Part shown: one piece after another, positions 24,964-33,415 of the stretch | How the letters are laid out: each line of letters begins with the position of its first letter | Numbering within the stretch: position 1 is the stretch's first letter | DNA from: Candidatus Gastranaerophilales bacterium | Lineage (GTDB): Bacteria; Cyanobacteriota; Vampirovibrionia; Gastranaerophilales; Gastranaerophilaceae | Assembly (NCBI GenBank): GCA_021205645.1 | Contig: JAJPXE010000114.1 | Span: 1-44,879, forward strand | Direction: 5' to 3' | DNA: 44,879 bases | Notes under the pieces: generated by a model | Told to the model about the DNA's origin: nothing | Databases searched by the model: none | What the model saw: only the letters and a program-made list of their open reading frames with translations | Translations under genes and position numbers: made by a program

Positions 24964-25779
24964 ATGGCTTTTACGCTTAATAATTTCCTGGTTGATAGAA
25001 TTGTGCGCGGTGTGGGTATCTCCCAGACCACCAATAAAGTCCTGTTCGCTATCAACCAGATTCAGAATGCGTCTCTGACTTGTTCTTCTGAGTCCACCGA
25101 CGCTGTTGATGCGCTGGGCACTGTCATTGCGACCTTCTATCGTGCTAAGTCTGCCGAGTTTAGTGCCGAGAATGCTATTTTCGACCTTGACCTGATGGCT
25201 ACTCAGCTTGGCACTACTAAGAAAGTCGCGTCCAGTGACTCTACTATTACTGTCCCCGCTATGGAAATTGTTACCCTGACGGATGGGCAGACCACTTATA
25301 CTCTGCTGCATACTCCTACCGAGGCTCCTACTGCTATTTATGCTCTGAATGGCGACAGCACCTTTGGCATCGAGTACACCTCTGCGACTGCCGCCTCTGA
25401 TACGGAGTTCGCCTATGCTGATGGCGTCATTACTCTGCCCACGAATCTGGCCGCTGGCACTCAGATTTTCGTGATGTACGATTATGCGTCCACTGCTGCT
25501 GTTGAGGTTGTCGATTATGCGACTGAGTTCCCCAGCACCTGCAAGTTTGTGCTTCAGGTTCTGGGCTGTGATGTGTGCGACCAGGAGAACCTGGTGTATG
25601 CGTACATCATCTTCAATAACTTCAAGATTAGTCCTGATTTTGACTGGAGCATTGCCACAGACGGTACTCATCCGTTCAGCGGCATGGCACAGCAGGACTA
25701 CTGCGACACAGAGAAGCGGTTATTCTCTATCGTTATCCCCGGCGACGAGGAAGACGAAGACGAGGAAGCAGCCGGTTAA
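24964..25779 (+). CDS. Major tail tube protein
   Basis: 271 residues, beta-rich, with highly biased codons (GCT, CTG, ACT) like the capsid genes, as expected for the most abundant tail protein. The first half has a tube-like LNNFLVDRIVRGVGI start; the C-terminal half has an acidic tail (GDEEDEDEEAAG). Position after the neck genes and upstream of the tape measure supports the call. ATG follows TTGGAGGG. It is flanked by a terminator upstream and a GC-rich hairpin downstream, so its mRNA may be separately stabilised. Confidence 0.75.
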   Translation: MAFTLNNFLVDRIVRGVGISQTTNKVLFAINQIQNASLTCSSESTDAVDALGTVIATFYRAKSAEFSAENAIFDLDLMATQLGTTKKVASSDSTITVPAMEIVTLTDGQTTYTLLHTPTEAPTAIYALNGDSTFGIEYTSATAASDTEFAYADGVITLPTNLAAGTQIFVMYDYASTAAVEVVDYATEFPSTCKFVLQVLGCDVCDQENLVYAYIIFNNFKISPDFDWSIATDGTHPFSGMAQQDYCDTEKRLFSIVIPGDEEDEDEEAAG

Positions 25780-25795
25780 TTGAGCTGATTCTTTG

Positions 25796-25821
25796 GGGGA
25801 GGCGGGGTGACTCGCCTCCCC
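25796..25821 (+). terminator. GC-rich hairpin after the tail tube gene
   Basis: GGGGAGGCG (25796-25804) pairs with CGCCTCCCC (25813-25821), nine perfect pairs. There is no T-run after it, so it may stabilise or process the mRNA rather than end it. Confidence 0.55.
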
Positions 25822-25845
25822 TACTTCAAAGGAATGACTTAAATA

Positions 25846-26109
25846 GTGGCAAATAGAAGTCGAATATGTGCAGTTTGTGGGGTAAAGTATAAATACTGCC
25901 CTACTTGCCAGAGAGATATTGGTAAGCCTACATGGATGCAGCAGTTTCATTCAGAGAACTGCAAGAACATCTTTAAAATTTGCACAGATTATAATCTGAA
26001 GAAAATCTCAAAGAAAGAAGCACAGGAGCAATTGTCAAGTTGTGATTTAACAAACCGAGACAATTTTGCGCCATATGTCCAACGGGACTTAAAAGAAATT
26101 TTGGGATGA
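25846..26109 (+). CDS. Small zinc-ribbon protein, 87 aa
   Basis: GTG start. The N-terminus holds two closely set cysteine pairs, CAVCGVKYKYCPTC, and ENCKNIF follows with a further Cys and a His, so a zinc ribbon is likely. The rest is charged and helical (LKKISKKEAQEQLSSC). Short proteins of this type are common near tail genes of gut Firmicutes phages, but their function is not known. Confidence 0.65.
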   Translation: MANRSRICAVCGVKYKYCPTCQRDIGKPTWMQQFHSENCKNIFKICTDYNLKKISKKEAQEQLSSCDLTNRDNFAPYVQRDLKEILG

Positions 26110-26139
26110 ACATAAAGCGAAAAGTTAGAAAACAATACT

Positions 26140-26175
26140 AAACACTTGAGCTTTATTGCCAGGTGTTTATTTTTA
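26140..26175 (+). terminator. Rho-independent terminator
   Basis: AAACACTTG (26140-26148) pairs with CAGGTGTTT (26160-26168, one G.U pair) and is followed by ATTTTT. It lies between the zinc-ribbon and the next small gene. Confidence 0.7.
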
Positions 26176-26198
26176 CGAATAAAGGAGTAAAAAGGAAT

Positions 26199-26420
26199 AT
26201 GGTAAAGTCAGTTATTACAGGCAAAGAGTATGACCCCAGCAGGGCTATTTATATTACATCTCCCGTGCAAGCGCAGAAATATTTGGCGCGGTTGGGCACC
26301 GAGTTCTTCTTGGATATGCTGTATACAGGAACAAAGCGCCCAGACTCGTTGGTTTTTGTGTTTGAGCGTTGCCCTGAAACAAGGGATGCAAAGGCGTTAT
26401 GGGATAAGCACGAGCTTTAA
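26199..26420 (+). CDS. Small hypothetical protein, DUF5659-like
   Basis: About 73 residues from ATG 26199, near AAAGGAG; an in-frame ATG at 26163 lies inside the terminator hairpin and is unlikely. The pattern TSPVQAQKYLARLGTEF...LVFVFERCPETRDAKALW has the same layout as the small proteins at 10307, 16372 and 19851. Function unknown. Confidence 0.6.
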   Translation: MVKSVITGKEYDPSRAIYITSPVQAQKYLARLGTEFFLDMLYTGTKRPDSLVFVFERCPETRDAKALWDKHEL

Positions 26421-26438
26421 TTCTAGGAGGCGCGTGTT

Positions 26439-26915
26439 TTGAGAACTTTGGCGTTAGATGCAAGCACACGTTGCACCGGATGGAGCGTCATGGAAGATGG
26501 TAAATTAACGCTTTTCGGGAAAATAGATGAACGCAGCTCAAAGGATGGGCTGGAAGAACGAACGGGCCGCATGACGCATCAGATAACAGAATTGATTCAA
26601 AGGTATGCGCCAGACAAGATTTATTTAGAAGATACAGCAAAAATGGCAAATATGTCAACTTATAAAGACCTATGCTGGCTGGCTGGGGGCATACGCTATT
26701 ATTGCTATGAGCATAGATATACCCTGGAGATGATTATGCCTGCCGCGTGGCGCAAATATGTACATATTCAAGAGAATGGTGTAAAAAGAGCAGAACTGAA
26801 AAGACGTGCAATTGAGTTGTGTAAAGAGCAATTTGGAGTAGAGGCTTCCGAGGATGAGTCGGAAGCTATTTTAATTAACTTGGCTATGTACTACAGGGAC
26901 GATGTTTGGACTTGA
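26439..26915 (+). CDS. RuvC-like Holliday junction resolvase
   Basis: A 158-residue RNase H-fold nuclease. The acidic residues are Asp7 (LALDASTRCTGWSV), Glu64 (IYLEDTAKM), and Asp139/Glu142 (SEDESEAILI), the order of RuvC-type junction resolvases. It would cut branched DNA before or during packaging. TTG start at 26439, eight bases after TAGGAGG. It sits in the middle of tail genes, though phage resolvases are more usual near replication or packaging genes. Confidence 0.85.
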   Translation: MRTLALDASTRCTGWSVMEDGKLTLFGKIDERSSKDGLEERTGRMTHQITELIQRYAPDKIYLEDTAKMANMSTYKDLCWLAGGIRYYCYEHRYTLEMIMPAAWRKYVHIQENGVKRAELKRRAIELCKEQFGVEASEDESEAILINLAMYYRDDVWT

Positions 26916-26953
26916 CGGTGTATGGCCGCACAAATGAAGGAGTGAATTTTCAC

Positions 26954-27484
26954 ATGAAGGTAGAAGGATTGTTAAAGTTGATGTCCGATAAGAAATTTTT
27001 GGACTTAACTGAGGAACAACAACAGGAAATGCTGCGGAAGCGTTTGGAGGTTCCGCAGTATTTAAGCATCAAGGAGAAGCGCAGCGTAGTAAAAGAGATT
27101 TTGGATGCTGCCAGCGAGACTGAGCATGGAGTGGCAAAGGTAGATGGAATTAAGAAGTATATTTACTTGATTATGTATTCTATCAATGCTTACACGAATC
27201 TTGAGCTGTCGGATGATATTGAGAGTGATTATGATGCGTTATGCTCTGCTGGCGTTCTTGCGAGAGTGATTGATTTGTTTGACAGTGAGTATCAATCAGT
27301 GATGGCGTTACTGCAACTGGAGCAGGAAACCAGAGAGCAGGACGACAAGATTGAGCTTCAGGTCGCAAGGTTAATGGGGCAAGCCACAGATGTAATTACT
27401 GAATTGAGTGACATTATGGGCAAGCTTCATATTACGCCAGAAAATGTTGACCAGATTGACAACATTATTCAAATGCTCAAGTGA
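26954..27484 (+). CDS. Hypothetical tail assembly protein, 176 aa
   Basis: From ATG 26954, behind AAGGAG. Soluble, helical and acidic (MKVEGLLKLMSDKKFLDLTEEQQ at the start, ITPENVDQIDNIIQMLK at the end). It lies two genes before the tape measure, where tail assembly chaperones (gpG/GT type) are found, but I see no clear slippery site for the classical frameshift. Chaperone identity is an inference from position and composition. Confidence 0.55.
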   Translation: MKVEGLLKLMSDKKFLDLTEEQQQEMLRKRLEVPQYLSIKEKRSVVKEILDAASETEHGVAKVDGIKKYIYLIMYSINAYTNLELSDDIESDYDALCSAGVLARVIDLFDSEYQSVMALLQLEQETREQDDKIELQVARLMGQATDVITELSDIMGKLHITPENVDQIDNIIQMLK

Positions 27485-27500
27485 GTGGGAATGATGCGAT

Positions 27501-28058
27501 GTGGGAAAGACGAATTATAGCGGTGTATTTGACGGCATTTTAAATGATGCGGAAACGATTGCAAAAGACAAAGTAAGAAGTGTAGGGAAAGAGATTTCCA
27601 GCAAAATGTACACTGCGGCTCAAAGGTATGTTGATGAGTATTATGGGAATTATACGCCTAGAAAGTATAAACGGTTGCACGAGTTGAAGACTCTAGCGAA
27701 TCCTGTTTATGAAGAATCCAGTTCTGGCAATATGTTTACGGTAACTGCTGGTGTGGAATATGACCCAGGGGCTATCGCTGGGGCGCATAAAAGTAACTCT
27801 TGGTACCATCAGTCTGGAAGCAACTGGGTTGACAGGTACAGTAGAAGCGATGACCAAAATAATGGCATTCCAGAGGCCGACTGGATTTTTGAAAATTTCT
27901 GGGCTGGCACACACCCTGTTTTTAAAAATGGGGAGCAAAGTTATGTGGCAGACCCGCAATCTCAAGAGCGTTTAATCAATGATTATATGGATGATGAGAT
28001 TGTGGCAAAGATGAACAGCTTACTAGCATTAACTGTTTCAGAACTTGGATTACTTTGA
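27501..28058 (+). CDS. Hypothetical minor tail protein, 185 aa
   Basis: GTG start. A basic, aromatic-rich protein with HQSGSNWVDRYSRSDDQNNG in the middle. Its N-terminus (DKVRSVGKEISSKMYTAAQRYVDEYY) is helical, then beta-rich. The size and location resemble HK97 gp10-type tail or neck proteins, but the match is not certain. It lies directly upstream of the tape measure gene. Confidence 0.5.
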   Translation: MGKTNYSGVFDGILNDAETIAKDKVRSVGKEISSKMYTAAQRYVDEYYGNYTPRKYKRLHELKTLANPVYEESSSGNMFTVTAGVEYDPGAIAGAHKSNSWYHQSGSNWVDRYSRSDDQNNGIPEADWIFENFWAGTHPVFKNGEQSYVADPQSQERLINDYMDDEIVAKMNSLLALTVSELGLL

Positions 28059-28076
28059 TATGGGAGGTGAGAAAAT

Positions 28077-31000
28077 ATGGCAGATAAAAAAAGACAAGTT
28101 GTTGTAGAGCTGTCGTTAGATACAAAAGACGCAGAAAAGAATATGAAAAAAATTACTGCAAATCTCGAAACGATGGCTGAAAGTGCCGGGAAATATGGTG
28201 ATTTTTCCTATTTTACGACATTATTAGACTATCTTGCGCAGATAGAAGATAGGTTGAATGAGTTACAAAAGCAAGACTCTGTTAAATTTGAAGATATTTT
28301 TGGGAAGAATGCAACAACTTTTATTGACTCTATTACCAAGTCGGTATCTTCGCTTTTAGAGGCTCCAGAACTTCTTGAACAGGCTGTATCCAAAATTGCT
28401 TCTATGGACTTTTCTGGAAATGCGGAGGAGGCACGAGAGGCAATTGAATTGCTTATAAATGTTTATCAACGTCTTGGACTTGAGGCCCCGAATGCTTTTG
28501 ACGGATATGAAAATTGGGATACCTCCACTTTAAGGTCTAAAGTAGATGATATTAAAAAAGCTGCGACAGATTTAAGTGGTATTGATTGGGGAAAAGCATT
28601 TAATGTAGAGGTTCCAGGTTCTATAGAAGAACAAATAAAAGAACTTGATAAACAGGTTACTAACCTTCAAAGAGTGAAGACTAGATGGAATAAAGCGATT
28701 GAAAACTGGGAACTCAATGGCATTGTTCCCAAGGGCAAAGAAGGCTCTACAAAAGAAGAAATTGACGAATATTGTGATATGCTTAGAAGCAATATTGAAC
28801 AGATTGATGAGCAAATGGAGTCGTTGTTCTCTAAAAAGTACGATTTGTCTCCAGATTCTATTTTCCAAGATTTTAATGATGCTGTAACAAAAGCATTTGA
28901 TTTTGATTTAGACACCGAGGAACAATCGCTTCGGACGCACTTAGATAAAATGCAAGCAATGGTGGACGCCTGTAGGGAAAATATTGATAGCGGTCTTGCC
29001 AACGAGTTGCAGGGAGTGCTTGATGATATTAATAGATATACCTTTAAACCAGATGAGGTTGATACAAGTGGCATTCAGAAAAGCATGGAAGCCATTATTG
29101 AGAAATATCAAAAAACTAGCGAGGCTGCCAATGATACAAAGCAAGAAGTTGTAAGCGCAAATGACGAAATAAATAACAGCTTCAATTCCAGTGGGGATGG
29201 CAATCCTAAAGCCGTACAACAGTATGAAGACCTTGGGGAAGCTGCTGCCAGTGCTGGTGATGCGGCCAAAGGTGCCGGAGATGATATTAAGAACGCCCTA
29301 AGTGGTAGTATTGGCAACGGAGCAAATGAGACTAAAAACAGTCTAAATGATGTGGCTGATGCCGCAGAAAATGCAGGAGATGCGACGAAGGCTGCCGGGA
29401 GTGCAATGGAAAGCGCATTTGATGGCAGTAATCCAAAAATAGCGGAATTACAGCAGCAGCTTGAAGAGATGACAAAAAAAGCGGCAGCAGCAGAACAAGA
29501 AGCGTATGATTTAGGGTCTGATGTATCTCATTTGCAGCAAGAGAACAGCGAACTTGGGAACTCATTATTAGATGCAAATAACAAAATTGAGGAAATGACT
29601 AAAAACCTGTCGGAGCAGGCTACCAAAATACAACAGCTTGAAAGTACAGTCTCTGGTATGGGCGATGGTTGGAGTAAGTATTTTGATGCAAGTGACCAAA
29701 TTGAAGCACAAAAGAAGCAAATAGCGGAGTTATCAACAACGTGCGAAACACTTCGGAGTGTACTCGATAACACGGATTCTGTGTGGGGCATTGAGAAGAA
29801 GCTAGAGTCTGTTTCAAGTGCGCTTCAACAGATGTCTGAAATGGTTGTTCAGTCCGCAGAGAAGGTCGACCAGCTTCAAAAAGAGTTTTCTGAGTTGAAT
29901 ACGCAAGCAGGAACCAATTCGATTTCAAGCGAGTCCTTTAATGAAATACTTCAAATATTAAAAGAGCTTGTTGCAGAGATGCAACCGTTTGTGTCCGCGT
30001 TGAATAATAGCGAGACTGCCCTAGGACAAATGGCAACTGAGGGCGGAGCCAGCATTCAGACATTGGTTGGGCAGCTTGAATCGCTTAGTGCAACACTTGA
30101 TGAGATTTCACAGAAATCTTTGGGAATAAACATTTTCCAGAAAGCAAGTGGGAGTGGCGGTACAGACCTTGCCGCATATAAAGAATCTTTGTTGTCTTTA
30201 CAAGACCCATTAACGCAGACAATAAGACTGGCACAAACGTTATCTGGCACAAATGGGACAGTTGCGCAAGCTGCGTATGGTATTGCTGATGCTATTGGCA
30301 GCCTTTCCAATGTAAAGAGTAAAGCGGCTATTGAAAATAATGCTAACGAATTACAACATTGGTACAACGTTCTTGTCCAAATAATTGAAGCCTCTGGGCA
30401 AGCGGAACAAATCAATTTTGAAAAGATTAAATTCCCAACGGCAGCAGATTTCAGTACAGATGCTACAGATAAATTCTTGCAGAGCCTCACAGATATAAAT
30501 ACGCAGTCGCAAACCACGACGGTTGAAACGACGCAAAATTTCACTGAGCTGGTTGCCGTTTTAGAGAAACTTTCAACCACCCTTGACGAGGTTGTCAAAA
30601 CATTCGATGGGCTAAAACTCAATATTAGCACAGAAGAACTTAGTCAATCTTTGGAACAAATTAAGCGACTTGAGCAGGAAATCGCTGATTTGAAGCAGCA
30701 GATGGCAGAAGTTAATGCAAATACTGGTGAAACAGGCGGCATGAAGGAAGGCTTTAAAGAAATTGCTGATGCTGCGGAAGATACGGCTCAAAAAGTTGAA
30801 GGCATTAAAGATAGTGTTGAGGAAACGCAGCAAGCGCTTGAAGATGCTGGTAAGGCGGCTAAGGAAGCGTTTGGTGACGAGGCCACCGCAGGTATAGATA
30901 ACGTACAAGATGAGGTAAAAGAGACTGTCGATGTTACACAGGAAGCTGCGCAAGATATTAAGCAGGCAGGAGAAGAAATCAAAAATGCGTTTAGTGATAC

Positions 31001-32476
31001 TGATATATACAGTTATCAGAACGCACTTGAGGGTTCACTTCAAAGAAAAAATAGCAATACGTTCCAGTGGATAGTTCAAGATGCTGACGAGGCTCTTGTA
31101 GAGGTGACTGCGGTTCTTGGGAAACTCGGAGATATTACGATTACAAAGAATCCAATTGAAGATATATTTTCCAGTGACTACAGTTCAAAATGGTTGAAGA
31201 ACATCCAGTCCGAGATGACTAAAACTATTAACGAGCTTGCTCAGTCTATGACAAAATTATCAAAGATGGACGTTGGTACGCAGCAGTTTACTGAATTGGA
31301 AAATCGAATTTCTGAATTGCGAGTTAGACTTTCAGACTTACAGGGGCAGTTGAATAATAGCACTTCTATCGGAACTGGAAATATCGAGAGCCAGCTTAAT
31401 AAGATATTCTCTAATTTTGGAGTAAGCGCAAGCCAGGAGATTGAAAAAGTAAAATCGTCATTTAATAGTTTGAGTGATGAAGCAAAGTCTAGTCTAAACG
31501 AGTTAGAGCAAAATGTTGATGGCGTTGAGGCAGATATTAAAGCCTTAGACGATGCGTTTGAAAATTTCAAATCTGCGCAAACTTTTGACGAGAAAACTGC
31601 GGCGGCGCAAGAGCTTGCAGAGGCTATATCCAAGACAACTGCTGAAGTCAAAGTTTTAAAAACGGCGGAGGATACATTAAATTCATCACAAAGTTTGTCT
31701 ACTGATATTCAGACATGGATGGATGAAAACCAAAAGGCTGCCAAGCAATTTGGGGACAGGCTGGATGAGCTGCAAGATAAATTAAAAAATAATATTGACC
31801 CGGCTAAACTAAAAGAGTGTGCGCAAGAGTTTGAAAATATCCAAGCTGAGGCTAAAAGTGCCAATTTGGTTACAAGCGATTTTGCTAAGTCGGCGGGCAA
31901 ACTTGCCCTTCAGCTTGCTGGCCTTGATACAACTTATGAAGTATTCCAAAAAATAGTTCAGGTCGTGCGCGAAGGCATTGAGGTTGTAACCGAGCTTGAT
32001 TCTGCTATGGCACAGTTAAAGATTGTTACTGGGGCCACAGACAGTGAGATGACGCAGTTCTTAGAGGAATCTATCTCGCTGGCGAAAGAGCTTGGGCAGA
32101 GTGTCAGTGACATATTGGGGACTATTGAAACGTTCTCTCGTTTGGGATACGACCTCGAAGAAGCCTCTACATTAACTGAATTTGCCAGTATTTTATCTAA
32201 TGTAGCAGATGTTGACATTGATGATGCGACGACTGGTCTAACTTCAATTGTTAAGGCATATGGGTATGCTGCTGAGGATGCCGAGCAGGTGTCCGATATT
32301 TTAATCACAGTTGGACAAAATTACGCAATTAGCGCGGAAGAAATTATGACTGCCTTGGAGAAATCTGGTTCTGCGTTGAGCGCTACGGGACTTTCTCTGG
32401 AGGAGTCTGTTGCGTTGTTGGCGGCTGCGAATAGCTCAATTCAAGATGCCTCCAGCGTGGGCACTGCGATGAAGAC
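28077..32476 (+). CDS. Tail tape measure protein, exon 1
   Basis: The first 1466 residues plus two bases of a codon, behind GGGAGGTGAG. The tape measure sets tail length and passes into the host envelope at infection. This part is long, acidic and coiled-coil (QQQLEEMTKKAAAAEQ, LQQENSELGNS), then enters the conserved TP901 tape-measure core (VVTELDSAMAQLKIVTGAT, LEESISLAKELGQSVSDIL, DATTGLTSIVKAYGYAAEDA, SLEESVALLAAAN). It ends at SVGTAMK-T, where TP901 proteins continue with a (V/I/L)S(A/L)R(I/L)RG motif. Unspliced, it stops 11 codons later. Confidence 0.88.
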
Positions 32477-33040
32477 AGGATTTTGTCTTTATGTACAGAA
32501 ATGTGCATAGTGAACATATTTAACTGCGGGTAATGGGTAAAGTCTTGCACCACAATAGCGGGGAAACCACGCTATGAAGGGACGAAAGTAGAAACAACGC
32601 AAGAATGGCATATGGCTAAAAGCCTAAGTGCTTGTACAATCCCTGTTCCGCAACTAAGCTCCCTAACGTACCCCGTGGAACACACGGTACTTGAGTCGAG
32701 GGAGAAAGTTCAACGACCATTCCCATGTAGGGGTTGCAGGGAAGAATAAAGGTGGAAACCCTGAATACTGCAACCATCAGAAGTAGGGCGCAATCGCAAA
32801 TGGCGTGGGTGAAAACCCCTTAAATCGAAAAGGTATGCTTGCTGCTCAAATAGAACGTGAGTAAGAAATGGTCTTATCTCATATGAGAATATGAGTATTA
32901 TAAAGCCAAGAATGTTAAGTAGAGGCCCACGGTAAAGTGGGGTGCCACTTTTCTTGATGCGGGTATCTATTTGTGGTACAATAAAAACAGTAATAGGCTT
33001 TGTAGTAGATGTGTGTTGCGAACACATTTAAAAATGTATG
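32477..33040 (+). ncRNA. Group I intron 1 of the tape measure gene
   Basis: 564 bases without an intact gene. P7 pairs GACCAT (32715-32720, in TTCAACGACCATTCCC) with ATGGTC (32868-32873). P9 is the hairpin CTCATATGAGAATATGAG (32878-32895) with a GAGA tetraloop. P1 pairs ATGAAGAC of the exon with GTCTTTAT. A P9.1-type stem, TAAAGCC with GGCTTTG, encloses about 90 bases with no open frame. The sequence is a sister of intron 2. The splice junction chosen restores MKT-VSARIRG; it puts C, not U, before the 5' site. Confidence 0.85.
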
Positions 33041-33415
33041 AGTTTCGGCACGAATTCGTGGAGCCACCACTGAACTAGAGGAGATGGGAGAAGAAACCGA
33101 GGGACTGGCAGATGGCCTTTCAAAATATAATGATGAAATTATGGCACTCACTGGCGTCTCTATTCTCAAAGAAGGAACAACAAACGAGTACAAAGACCTT
33201 TATGATATTTTCTATGAATTATCTCAAATTTGGGATACATTGTCTGATACCGCACAATCTCGTGTGTCGGAGATTCTTGGCGGCACAAGGCAATTAAGTG
33301 TAACTTCCAGCTTAATCAATAATTTCAGTGATGCTGAAGGAGCGCTTACAGATGCTTTGGAATCTAGTGGCACTGCACTAGCTTCCAATGAGGTGTATAT
33401 GGACACCATCGAGGC
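33041..33415 (+). CDS. Tail tape measure protein, exon 2
   Basis: 125 codons in the conserved TP901 core: VSARIRGATTELEEMGEETEG, DGLSKYNDEIMALTGV, ELSQIWDTLSDTAQSRVSEI, LGGTRQLSVTSSLINNF and DTIEA at the end. The exon ends within the GCC codon made by joining GC to C of exon 3. It lies between two sister group I introns only 375 bases apart. The ATG at 33084 (MGEETEG) would be mistaken for a gene start by simple gene finders. Confidence 0.85.

Noticed and set aside
24928..25671. 247-residue open frame on the - strand across the tail tube gene
   Set aside because: Same cause: codon bias of the sense gene; no start signal.
28572..32308. Many - strand frames under 200 residues within tape-measure exon 1
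   Set aside because: Low-complexity shadows (Ser/Leu-rich) of the coiled-coil coding strand.
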